Source: Clostridium transplantifaecale
Lineage (GTDB): Bacteria; Bacillota; Clostridia; Lachnospirales; Lachnospiraceae
Length of the DNA: 64,000 bases
Reading direction: 5' to 3'
Assembly: GCF_900626075.1 (NCBI RefSeq)
Contig: NZ_UYZY01000001.1
Coordinates: forward strand, 682,001-746,000
The notes below the pieces were generated by a model, which worked only from the letters and a program-made list of their open reading frames with translations, was not told the DNA's origin and did no database searches. This document shows positions 45,393-55,400 of the stretch, piece after piece (position 1 is the stretch's first letter; the number at the start of each line of letters is the position of its first letter). Position numbers and translations under genes: made by a program.

Positions 45393-45406
45393 ACTTATTA
45401 ATAAGT
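45393..45406. promoter_or_regulatory. 14-bp perfect palindrome in the gltS leader
   Basis: ACTTATTAATAAGT is fully symmetrical and lies 36 bases before the gltS ATG. It could be an operator; the regulator is unknown. Confidence 0.35.
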
Positions 45407-45442
45407 AAGTACACCAGAATTTCACAATTGGAGGTAGGTAGA

Positions 45443-46684
45443 ATGACGTTTGAAACTATTGAGAACATTCTCAACATTAACACAGATGCCATTATGACAC
45501 TGGCTATGGCCGCTGTCCTTCTGGTTATCGGCTATTTTATCAAGAGCAAGCTTACAATCCTGGACAAGTATTGTATCCCGGCTCCTGTAGTCGGAGGATT
45601 CCTTTTCATGTTTATAACATGGCTGGGACATATCTCCGGAACTTTCACATTTAACTTTACGAATACATTCCAGGATCCTTTCATGCTGGCTTTCTTTACC
45701 ACGGTAGGTCTTGGCGCAAGCTTTACACTGCTTAAAAAGGGCGGCGTGCTGCTTATTGTATACTGGCTCACATGCGGAGTCCTCTCCATCTTCCAGAATA
45801 CAATCGGCATCGTAATTTCCAAAGTAATCGGCCTCGAAGCTCCTTATGCGCTTCTGTCCAGCGCCATCTCCATGATCGGCGGACACGGCGCAGCCTTATC
45901 CTATGGAAGCACCTTCGCGGAGATGGGCTATGAGACGGCTCCCCTGGTCGGCGCTGCTGCGGCAACCTTCGGCCTGATTTCAGCCGTTTTAGTCGGCGGA
46001 CCTGTCGGACGCCGTCTGATTGTTAAATACAACTTAAAACCGGATGAGAATGAAAACTTCGCCACAGACGTTGAGAGCATCAACGCCGACACAGGCGAAA
46101 AGCTTTCCGGCATCGATATTATCAGGAACGTTACGGCCATCCTTGTTTGTATGGCTCTCGGAACCATGGTCTCCAAATGGGTCGGCTCCTTAATCAATAT
46201 GTCCTTCCCTACATATGTCGGCGCTATGTTTGTCGCTGTAATCGTACGTAACCTGAATGAAAATATTCACATTTACAATTTCAACTACCCTCTGGTAGAA
46301 GGAATCGGCGATGTAATGTTAAGCCTCTATCTGTCACTTGCACTTATGACACTGAAGCTCTGGGAGCTGGCAGGCCTCATCGGCGGCGTTGCGCTCGTCG
46401 TATTCTGCCAGGTGCTTTTCATGGTACTGATGGCTTACTTCGTAGTATTCCGAATCCTCGGCAAAAACTACGATGCGGCCGTTATGTGCGCAGGTTTATG
46501 CGGACATGCCCTGGGAGCAACTCCTTCCGCTATTGTTAACATGACTGCTGTAAACGAGCGTTACGGCATGTCCAGAAGAGCCATGATGATCGTTCCCATC
46601 GTAGGCGCTTTCCTGGTTGATATCATTTATCAGCCAACCACCATCTGGTTTATCAAGACTTTCGTACAGGGCTTTACCGGCTGA
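45443..46684 (+). CDS. gltS: Sodium/glutamate symporter
   Basis: GltS imports glutamate with sodium. The 413-residue protein has about ten membrane helices in two inverted halves and the two pore-loop sequences typical of the family, GGHGAALSYGSTF and GHALGATPSAIVNM. The ATG at 45443 with GGAGG at 45430-45434 was chosen over an ATG at 45428. It has its own promoter and a shared terminator at 46773-46815, so it is monocistronic. Confidence 0.93.
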   Translation: MTFETIENILNINTDAIMTLAMAAVLLVIGYFIKSKLTILDKYCIPAPVVGGFLFMFITWLGHISGTFTFNFTNTFQDPFMLAFFTTVGLGASFTLLKKGGVLLIVYWLTCGVLSIFQNTIGIVISKVIGLEAPYALLSSAISMIGGHGAALSYGSTFAEMGYETAPLVGAAAATFGLISAVLVGGPVGRRLIVKYNLKPDENENFATDVESINADTGEKLSGIDIIRNVTAILVCMALGTMVSKWVGSLINMSFPTYVGAMFVAVIVRNLNENIHIYNFNYPLVEGIGDVMLSLYLSLALMTLKLWELAGLIGGVALVVFCQVLFMVLMAYFVVFRILGKNYDAAVMCAGLCGHALGATPSAIVNMTAVNERYGMSRRAMMIVPIVGAFLVDIIYQPTTIWFIKTFVQGFTG

Positions 46685-46772
46685 TAGACGGCATTTCACT
46701 GTAAAAGAGTGCAGTATAGCGGCTTCCCCTGAACAACGAAAAGCACGCTTCGCGAACTTTTCATTGCCACTC

Positions 46773-46815
46773 AAAAAGAGCCATAAGACCTGAATTCCAG
46801 GCCTTATGGCTCTTT
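46773..46815. terminator. Bidirectional terminator between gltS and the Lhr-type helicase gene
   Basis: AAAAGAGCCATAAG with its complement CTTATGGCTCTTTT forms a long stem with A and T runs on both sides, between two convergent genes. Confidence 0.85.
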
Positions 46816-46824
46816 TAATTGAAT

Positions 46825-49800
46825 CTAACGGTACAGTACGTAATCCTGCATTTCCCGCAGGAATCCCGCCTTTATCAAAGTTTCACCAGCTCCGTCCGGA
46901 AATTCTTTCACAATCAGCCGTTTCTGCTCCGGAAACAGCCGTTTTTCCCTGAAATCCTTTACAAAACCTTTGAGCATCCGCTCAAGCTCCCCGGCATTCT
47001 CTTCACCGAAAATTCTCAGGATTCTGCCCTGGCGTTCAAATACCGCCGCCGGGAGACCGCCAAGAAGAGCCACCGCCGTTCCCGGCAGGTTCAGGAATTC
47101 CCTTCCCTCCGGCTGCTTCAAACACTTTCCCCAGAGCTGCGCGGGATCCGATGCATTCATCCAGATGAGTGAATCATCCTGCGCAGCCAGAGCAGCCGTC
47201 ACACTCCCATACTCGTCTTTTCCGATAAACTGCGCGCCCGACATTCCCTCGATAAAGTATCCTCTCCTGACGCGGCCGGTGTATTCCCAGATACTGAGGA
47301 TATCGAGAGCTTCCCGCCAGGTTTTCAGCTCATCCGAAGCAGCCCGTCCAAATGTCTCGCGGCTCAGCAGGATATATTCGCGCATACAGCCCTCTAACAG
47401 CTCTTCCCCGGTCTTTTGCTTCAGGGGCCTTACAATGTCCCACCGTCCTGCCGACAGAGCCATTACACGCACGTTCACGCGCTGCCTTGCCGATGCTTTT
47501 CGGATCTTTTCCCTGTTCATCCACTGTCTCACCGGCACAAAGCTGTCCGCACAGACAAGCCCGCGGCCGGCCAGCCTTAAAAGCACCTCCTGCGCGATGT
47601 CCTCCTCCGGTATCTCCGTGAGCGCCCTCAGAAAACTGGCGCCCCTGCGCTTCAGTTCCCTGTAGATGAGCAGTTCATCGCCCTCAAGGCTCTCCTCAGC
47701 ATCCGTCTGTTCCGCATTCCAGTCAATCTCGTCATAGAGATGGAAACTCAGGTTCCCGCCGGGCGTCATTCTCCAGAAATAGCCGCCTCCGGAAAGCAGA
47801 CGGTCCAGCATTGCTTCGGAATAGTTTTTGACTCTTTTTCTGAAAATCACATTCTCCCATAATTTAATCGGAAACTCCCTGTCTCGGTACAGTTTAAGCG
47901 CGCTCTCGAGCTGTTCTTCGGAGGGCGCATGTACAAGAGTTCTTTCTGCCATAAGCGCCGCATACCGCTCCGGCGGCCTGGTGACGGTCTGAAGGCGCAG
48001 ATTTTTAAGCGCCGCTTTCCTGGCGCGGTCATACAGTTTCGCGTGATAATACACACCCTCATCCTCCACCACGCTTTCCCGGCGGCAGAGTTCCAGAATG
48101 ACCTGCTCCGTGAAAAGCGGCGTTAAGAAATACCGTTCCCTGATTCCGCCTGCCGTCTGGCCTCCGCGGTAATAGAGCATCCTTCGCACGATATGGACGG
48201 CAGCATCCACGGACTCGGGCTCCTGTGCAAATGCCGTTTCATATTCCTCCCGCTGTTCCGCCGCAATCCAGACTCCGGGTTCCATATAAACCGCCTGTCC
48301 CTGTTTCGCCAGTTTTTTCAGCCACTCTGCCGGAACGGGAAGTTCACCTGCTGCCAGATCGCCTTCCATCATCAGGAGGGAATGGAGCTGTTCCTCATTT
48401 TCCGGCAGTTTTCTGCGTTCCTGCTGTCTTGCAAGATCCTCCGCAGACGGCTTTAACAGCTCCGTCTGTTTAAGCTCCTCATAGGCGGCCTGACGGATTC
48501 CGGGCGTGGACGGGGAGTATTCATACATCTCAGCCGCCTCCGCCTGCCACCGGAACGGCAGAGACATTGGAGACGCCACATCCGTATACACCTCGCGCAC
48601 CGCTATCATACCGGAACGGATTCCATTTAAAATTTCAATAACGCCATCAATATCCCACAAATCCTCCAGACATTCCCGGCGTGTCTCCCGCATCAGCGGA
48701 TGGTCTTTTTCTCCCGTCAGGGAATCCAGCATCTCGGTGCTCCTGAGGCGCTGCATCCAGAGCGGCTGGCGCCCTCCATGTTTTACGCCCATCATCAGGG
48801 CTCTGGCCGCGCTGTAGCGGAAGGTCATGCCGAATACCGGGGTCAGCGGAAGAAGCGCCTCCAGAACAGGTCGCACATACTCCGGATTCACCCGGTATAA
48901 AAGCCCCTCCGGCAGCTTTTCGTCGCCATAGGCATAAAGCAGGAAACCGTCCTCGTCGTCCACGCACCCCAGGTTCAGTCCGCCGTCCTCCGCCGCGGCG
49001 TGCTGCACCAGCATGGACAGCGGGGCATTGACCCTCCGGCCGAACAGGGCATGGACCATCACCTGGCTGCTTCCTGTCTGATCGGTAAAATGCTCTATGA
49101 TAACCGTCCGGTCGTCCGGCAGTCCTCCCGATGCCGCGATTTGGCGTTTCAAAAATCCGGCGGCCGTCCCCGCAGCCGTCTCATCCAGGCCCAGGCGGTA
49201 GAGTTCTTGAAGAAGCGCCTCGTCAGAACTTTCCGCACACGTCTCTATTTCCCGCATAATACGGCCGAATGCCAGACTGGTCCTAAGCGTCCTTCCACGG
49301 ATTTCCCCTTTCCAGAACGGCAGTCTGGCTCCCTCCACCGGAGCCGGGGTCACATACACCGCATCCTTGTCCTGGCCCACTATCCTCCAGGCAAAGGCCC
49401 CCAGGAGGAACCGGTCGCCAAGCTGAGATTCATAGACAAACTCTTCATCCAGCTCTCCCAGCTTCACGCCGTCCTCGGTCTTGGCCGTATAGAGCCCCTT
49501 ATCCGGTATGGTTCCCCCGGCTGCAACGGCCAGCATGCGGCTGTAGGCGTCCCCAATGACTCGGTCGTGGATTCTGTCGTACAAAATGCGCGGCCGGACC
49601 GGTATCTCCCGGCTGTGCTCATAATCGCCGGCCAGCATCCGGAGAACCGCCCTCACATCCTCTTTCGTCACATCATAAAACGGATAGGCGCGGCCCAGCA
49701 CTTCCATGACGTCATCCACGGAATATCCCTCTCCCACGGCCATGGATACAAGATGCTGCGCAAGGATGTCAAAGCACTTCCTGGGAGGCTTTGCGTGCTC

Positions 49801-50970
49801 CACACCGCCTTTCCTGGCCACCTCCGCCGTAATCCCGCAGTACAGGCTCTCCGGCGCCGTGCGCGGATACATCGTCATCACACTCACCTTGCCCGGATTG
49901 TGCCCTGCACGGCCCAGACGCTGCATTGTGCCGGACACCGTGCGCGGACAGCCAATCTGAAGAACCTGATCAATCTCCCCAACGTCAATTCCAAGTTCCA
50001 TGGAGGAGGTGGCACATAAAAGCCTGAGCTTTCCGGCCCGCAGGGCCGCCTCTGTCTCCGCCCTCTGCTCTTTGGAAAGGCTCCCGTGGTGTACTCTGGC
50101 GAATTCCTCCCCTCCCAGCAGGTTAACATAGTAGGCCAGCTTTTCCGCATACCGCCTTCCCTCGGAAAAAGCGATCACGCTTCTGAAGGAAAGGCACTGT
50201 TCATAGACGATCTTCGCCAATTCCTCCCAGACCGGATCTTTCCTTTTTTCTCCGTACGGCACCGTACCTACAATCTCGATTTTCACCTTTTTTTCCATAA
50301 CGGGCGCCGAGATGACGGTCGGTTCCGGCGCCAGGTACTCCGCCGCCAGCTGAAGCGGTTCTATCGTTGCCGACAATCCGATTCTCTGAAGGTTATGGCC
50401 GCAGAGACGGTCCAGCCTTGCGATGGAAAGCATCAGATGAGCTCCCCTCTTTGTGTCGATCAGCGCATGGAGTTCATCCAGAATTACCGCTTTGGCAGTC
50501 TTTAGAATTTCCCTCCCTCCCTTTGAAGTCAGCATCAGATAGAGGGATTCCGGCGTGGTTATCAGGATATGGGGAGGGTGTTTTATCATTCTCTGCCTGT
50601 CCCTCTGCGGGGTGTCTCCCGTCCTGATAGCCGTCACAATCTCTGCCTGCCCCTCCTCTTTCCCGATTCCCTCTAAGGGGCGGCGCAGGTTCTCACGGAT
50701 GTCTCCGGCCAGTGATTTAAGCGGCGAGACGTACAGGAGATACAGCTCCTCCTTCAGTTCCCCTTTCTTCGCAAGGGCATTCAGGCGGTCAATGAAAATA
50801 AGAAAGGCCGACAGGGTTTTTCCGGTTCCAGTTGGTGCGCTCACCAGCACATGGTTTCCACCGGCAATGGCAGTCCATGCCTCTTCCTGCACTTTTGTAG
50901 GCATCCCGAACACACTGTGAAACCAGTCGGCTGTCGGCTGCGAAAATAAATCCATGATTTGATTCGTCAT
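46825..50970 (-). CDS. lhr: Lhr-type large DEAD/DEAH ATP-dependent helicase
   Basis: The 1381-residue protein has the superfamily-2 core: SAPTGTGKTLSAF at about residue 39 (Walker A), TTPESLYLML, DELHALIDTKRG (motif II), SATIEP (motif III) and HHGSLSKEQR...LCATSSMELGIDVG...QRLGRAGHNPG (motifs IV-VI, in parts). A winged-helix and the Lhr-specific middle follow, then a long C-terminal region as in full-length Lhr rather than Lhr-core. Lhr proteins unwind DNA or RNA-DNA hybrids and are linked to repair. It is 18 bases after the GntR gene. Confidence 0.9.
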   Translation of the reverse strand: MTNQIMDLFSQPTADWFHSVFGMPTKVQEEAWTAIAGGNHVLVSAPTGTGKTLSAFLIFIDRLNALAKKGELKEELYLLYVSPLKSLAGDIRENLRRPLEGIGKEEGQAEIVTAIRTGDTPQRDRQRMIKHPPHILITTPESLYLMLTSKGGREILKTAKAVILDELHALIDTKRGAHLMLSIARLDRLCGHNLQRIGLSATIEPLQLAAEYLAPEPTVISAPVMEKKVKIEIVGTVPYGEKRKDPVWEELAKIVYEQCLSFRSVIAFSEGRRYAEKLAYYVNLLGGEEFARVHHGSLSKEQRAETEAALRAGKLRLLCATSSMELGIDVGEIDQVLQIGCPRTVSGTMQRLGRAGHNPGKVSVMTMYPRTAPESLYCGITAEVARKGGVEHAKPPRKCFDILAQHLVSMAVGEGYSVDDVMEVLGRAYPFYDVTKEDVRAVLRMLAGDYEHSREIPVRPRILYDRIHDRVIGDAYSRMLAVAAGGTIPDKGLYTAKTEDGVKLGELDEEFVYESQLGDRFLLGAFAWRIVGQDKDAVYVTPAPVEGARLPFWKGEIRGRTLRTSLAFGRIMREIETCAESSDEALLQELYRLGLDETAAGTAAGFLKRQIAASGGLPDDRTVIIEHFTDQTGSSQVMVHALFGRRVNAPLSMLVQHAAAEDGGLNLGCVDDEDGFLLYAYGDEKLPEGLLYRVNPEYVRPVLEALLPLTPVFGMTFRYSAARALMMGVKHGGRQPLWMQRLRSTEMLDSLTGEKDHPLMRETRRECLEDLWDIDGVIEILNGIRSGMIAVREVYTDVASPMSLPFRWQAEAAEMYEYSPSTPGIRQAAYEELKQTELLKPSAEDLARQQERRKLPENEEQLHSLLMMEGDLAAGELPVPAEWLKKLAKQGQAVYMEPGVWIAAEQREEYETAFAQEPESVDAAVHIVRRMLYYRGGQTAGGIRERYFLTPLFTEQVILELCRRESVVEDEGVYYHAKLYDRARKAALKNLRLQTVTRPPERYAALMAERTLVHAPSEEQLESALKLYRDREFPIKLWENVIFRKRVKNYSEAMLDRLLSGGGYFWRMTPGGNLSFHLYDEIDWNAEQTDAEESLEGDELLIYRELKRRGASFLRALTEIPEEDIAQEVLLRLAGRGLVCADSFVPVRQWMNREKIRKASARQRVNVRVMALSAGRWDIVRPLKQKTGEELLEGCMREYILLSRETFGRAASDELKTWREALDILSIWEYTGRVRRGYFIEGMSGAQFIGKDEYGSVTAALAAQDDSLIWMNASDPAQLWGKCLKQPEGREFLNLPGTAVALLGGLPAAVFERQGRILRIFGEENAGELERMLKGFVKDFREKRLFPEQKRLIVKEFPDGAGETLIKAGFLREMQDYVLYR

Positions 50971-50988
50971 AGTTCCTTTGCTCTCCTA

Positions 50989-52386
50989 TCAGCTGCGGAA
51001 TAGTTCCGTCATAAACTCCCTGTTTTTCTGTTCTTCCGATTCTATAAGTCCTTTCCAGTCTTCTGCGAAAGCAGTCAGAGCATCCTGCTCAAGATGGTCT
51101 TCCATCCGTTTGATTTTATCAGAGTAGCCCTTGTTAAGTTTTATTAAATCCTGCCTCAGAATGGCAAAAGGATATCCCCAGGCCAGCAGCTCCCGCAGCT
51201 TTCCATAGCACTCCCGTATCATTGCCAGCGGACATTCCTCCGTAATAAACATCAGATACAGTTCAAAACAGTTACAGCTCTTTTTGCCTCTCCTCAGCCC
51301 CTTCAGCTGATCTTTTAATCGATTGCGCTTCTCTTTCGTCGCTGACTGAAGCGTACAAAGTGAAATGCCGTAAATTGTCAGGGACAGAAGCTGCAGACTT
51401 TCCATATAGAGCACAAACACTTTTTTTATGCCGGTTCTGGTTAAATCCATGTTTGCAGGTTCCATATAGACCACGGTTCCTTTTCCCTGATAAGATTTCG
51501 TAATCCCAAGTTCCTCCAAAAGACTTAAGGTGCGGCGTACCGTCGTCAGGGATACCCCGAATTGTTTTTCCATCTGCAAAAGGGTAGGAAGATAGGCGCC
51601 TATAGGGTATTTTCCAACCATAATCTCTCTGATGATGAAGGAAGCCAGCGTATATCTTCTCTGCGGCCTCTGATGGTAGATATTCCATTGAAACGGTATC
51701 GGTTTTGCATCCTTTAAGCCATACTTGACTTTCGCTTTGTCAATAAACTCGAACACTTCCTTTTCCAGGTAACCATAGGATGTCTCAAATTCCCGGATCA
51801 GCAGGGCGGCCATCTTATCTCCGGTGATATCTTTTAATTTTGTCCTGTTAATCCCCTTTGCATTCTTACTCACCAGATAAGGGAAACGCACGTAACGGAT
51901 TGCCTCCCAGTACAAGTTTAAAATAAGGGTATTATCCAGTGTGCTGAGAGCCATGATATACAGTTCCACAGGCAGGGGCACTCCACATGGGAGGTTTAAA
52001 TCCAGTTCATCCCTGAAAAGTCCCCATTTTTTCTGTTCCCATCTGCGAAGCCCCTCTTCCCATAAAGGAACAAAAAGAAGAAGGCCGGCCTTCTCAAAAT
52101 CCTCCATGCCTTCTTTTCGCGGTATAAAATATTTTGCTGCGTTCTCCTCAAAGCCGTCGCGTTCCGCCCGGAAAACGACCACTGCCGTTTTCCGTTCCTC
52201 CGTCACAATATATCCCTCTTTTTCCAGCAGTGAGAGCGCCGCCCGGACCGTTGTCCGGCCCAGGTGGAACATGGCGCCAATCTGCTGAATCGATGGAATT
52301 TTGTCGCCGTATCTGTAGAAACCAAACAAAATCCTGGTTTCAAAATAATCATAAACTAACTGCTGCAAACCCGTATCTCTCTTCAT
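50989..52386 (-). CDS. GntR-family regulator with two winged-helix domains
   Basis: The 465-residue protein has two GntR-like winged-helix domains. The N-terminal one (about residues 5-72) shows GDKIPSIQQIGAMFHLGRTTVRAALSLLEKEGYI. A second in the middle (about 235-300) shows GAYLPTLLQMEKQFGVSLTTVRRTLSLLEELGI. The flanking parts are helical and unrecognised. Normal GntR proteins have one such domain with an effector domain. It starts 44 bases after the hybrid-kinase stop and reads into the helicase gene. It may act on the signalling cluster, though this is inference. Confidence 0.8.
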   Translation of the reverse strand: MKRDTGLQQLVYDYFETRILFGFYRYGDKIPSIQQIGAMFHLGRTTVRAALSLLEKEGYIVTEERKTAVVVFRAERDGFEENAAKYFIPRKEGMEDFEKAGLLLFVPLWEEGLRRWEQKKWGLFRDELDLNLPCGVPLPVELYIMALSTLDNTLILNLYWEAIRYVRFPYLVSKNAKGINRTKLKDITGDKMAALLIREFETSYGYLEKEVFEFIDKAKVKYGLKDAKPIPFQWNIYHQRPQRRYTLASFIIREIMVGKYPIGAYLPTLLQMEKQFGVSLTTVRRTLSLLEELGITKSYQGKGTVVYMEPANMDLTRTGIKKVFVLYMESLQLLSLTIYGISLCTLQSATKEKRNRLKDQLKGLRRGKKSCNCFELYLMFITEECPLAMIRECYGKLRELLAWGYPFAILRQDLIKLNKGYSDKIKRMEDHLEQDALTAFAEDWKGLIESEEQKNREFMTELFRS

Positions 52387-52430
52387 CGCCTTACCTATGA
52401 ACCTTTCAGTCCTATATTATGTCTGTATGA

Positions 52431-55400
52431 TCAAGCATTTCTCTTCCCGGCTCCCAAAACCTTTATCAGCGTCCTCTCCAGCATGCCTACGTCGACCGGT
52501 TTTGCGATATGTGCATTCATCCCGGCATCGAGTGCAGCCTGCACATCTTCCGAGAACGCATTGGCCGTCATCGCCACAATCGGAATGGCAGCGGCATCCT
52601 CACGTTTTGTCCTGCGGATGGCACGGGCCGCATCGTAGCCGTTCATAACCGGCATCTGGATGTCCATTAGTACGGCGTTATAAGTCCCGGGAACCGTATT
52701 TTGGAATTCCTCCAGAGCCTGGGCTCCATCGGCCCTGACCACCGTTTTCGCCCCATATATTTCTAAAAGCCCGCAAAGGATTTCCGCATTAATTTCATTG
52801 TCCTCGGCAACCAGAAAGCATGCGCCCGAAAGCCGCTCTCTGCCTTCACCAATAGAAAAGCGCTGCGTTCCCTCTTTTGCTGGCGCTTCCTGTGTTCCCT
52901 CCGCCGTCTCACATTCCAGTTCCACCAGAAAGACCGAACCGCTGCCGGGCTGGCTTTCAACCGAGATAGTTCCTCCCATCAGCTCAATCAGACCCTTTAC
53001 GATGCTGAGTCCCAGACCCGTTCCTTCGACAGGGGCCGCCTCGCTGCTTCGGTTAAAGGGTTCAAATATCCTTTCCAGAAATTCTTCCTTCATTCCGATT
53101 CCAGTATCGCTTACGGTAAAACGGTACCGGGCCGTGCCGGCTTTATCATCCGCCCCCGTCTCTTCCGTAATAAAATTCACAAAACCGCCTTCCGGCGTAA
53201 ATTTAACCGCGTTGCTCAACAGATTTAGAAGAATCTGGTTGATTCGCAGAAAATCGCCGTAAAAATGATTATGCCGGATGTCCCGGATCTGGATATTAAA
53301 CTGCAGTCCCAGAGCCGCCGCCTGTGGCTTCATGATAGCGGATACCTGTTCAATAAGGCTCCGGACAGAAATATTCACCCGGTTCAGCGTGATCTTAGAG
53401 CGCTCAATTTTACTCATATCCAAAACATCATTGATTAAACTCAGCAGGTGGTTCGATGAAATCGAAATCTTTTTCAGACAGTCCTCCACGCGGGCAGGGT
53501 CATCCATATGAGCGCCGGCCAGCGCCGCCATTCCCATGATGGCATTCATCGGGGTCCGTATATCGTGGCTCATATTTGAGAGGAAATCACTTTTAGCCCG
53601 GTTTGCCTCCTCTGCCATCATTAATGCCTGTTTGAGTTCCTTCTTCGTTTTACGCTCCTCTGAAATCACATCCGTCACATCCGCCCTGACCATACAGATC
53701 GTCTTGCGGTTTTCATCTCCCCACAGCACATTAACCTGTTTATAACATTCCCGGCCGGCTGAATGGTAAGTAAGCAGAAGCTCATAACCGCCCGGAGTCT
53801 CTTCAAGGCGTCTGAGCATTGTTTTTAAGTGGAACTGGCCACGCATTGTTTCCAGGCTTTCCTCCGTGGCATACTGTGCCATAAAGCTGAAAATTTCCTC
53901 GTCATAATGAGTCCTGCAATACGGCGTTAGATTTTTTTGAATCGTTTCTCTTGTATGCAGTGTAAAATTACCGGTATCCGGATCGATAAAGGCGGCAAAT
54001 TCAAACGTATAGGCGATGACTCTGAGAAAACTCTGCTGTTCCCGGATAGAATCCGTGATATCGGTTCTGGACAGGCAAACTCTTCCCAGCCTCAGATCGA
54101 TCGCAGATACGGTCATGTTCTTCGTGCGTATCTCACCGCTTTCATCCGCAATGCCGGCGGCAAAGGTATAGGTCCCCTCCTTCTCAAGGCGCTTTATGAT
54201 ATTCCCGGGCTCCAGGCACTGTCCATACTGTTCCCTGTCCCTGGGTACCACCCATGATCCCAGCATTTCCGCCATTCGCTCTGAATGTCTTCCCTGCCGC
54301 GGCGGAATGCGCCCCGTATCCTTATTCCAGGTCAGCATCCTGAAACGGTCATGGAGAAGATCCAGGTCAAGCACAAAATCGTAACCGTAGGAAGAGAGAT
54401 GATGCAGGGCGCGGTCGGCTATCATTTGTTCCGTCACATCAGTGAGCGTCATGATGCCGGTTACATCTCCGCTGTCCGGTGTAAGCACCATATTCCCCTT
54501 CATTCTGACATAACGGCCAATCTCCTCCCCCGGCAGTTCAATATAGCAGGTAACCAGGCGTTCCATGTCACCGCTTGCAAAAGCATCCAGAGATGATTTC
54601 CGCGTATAGGCATTTAAAAATGCCGCCCTCTCCCGCGGAGATTGGATGCATTCCGACCATGCCGCTAAAAAGCCGTCCATACTTCCTCCCGACAGTTCGG
54701 AAAAATCAGAACCTGTGAAATCGTTGACCGACAGAATTTCTCCTCTGGTAAGATTACAGTGGCAGATCAGCAGCGTGTCCGCTCCCTGATTCTGGAAATG
54801 CTGCTGAAGCATCTCATCATACTGCTGGCGGATATGCTTCTGTTCTTCCCTCTCCTTCGTAATATCCCGATAGGCAGCATAGACCTGGCGTTCTCCTCCC
54901 TCTCTCCGGATGATTGAAAATGTCGTCTTGGTCCATAGATAACCGCCGCTGCCATTCCTGATCCGGTAGATGATGTCACAGTTTTTGTGCTGTCCGGCAA
55001 TATACGCATCCAACTGGCTTTTAAGTAATTCGCGGTCATCCGGGTGCACGCCTTCCATAGCATTATGCCGGTATATCTTCCAAACCTCTTCCGCTGTCAT
55101 TCCTGACATCGCAGCAAATCCATCGGAAAAGAACTCGGGAATTACCGCTCCGTTTTCTTCAAAGTGAAGCACGGCAATACCGCTGGGAAGATTTTTTACC
55201 ACCGTCTCAAAATACTGTTCCAGCCTTTCTTTTTCCCTGCGGATTTTTACTTCCTCAGTCACGTCACGGACATATTTGACATAGGCCGGTATCCCGTTCC
55301 AGTTGGTTTCCCGGAAACGGGTGGTAAAGGAACGATTTTCTTCCGGAATAATAAAGTCATGTTCCTGAAAATCGGGAGCATGGCTTGTCAGTGAACAGTA

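Noticed and set aside
45422-45886. 154-aa minus-strand open frame over gltS
   Set aside because: Shadow of gltS; the plus-strand frame has transporter motifs, a start site and a promoter.
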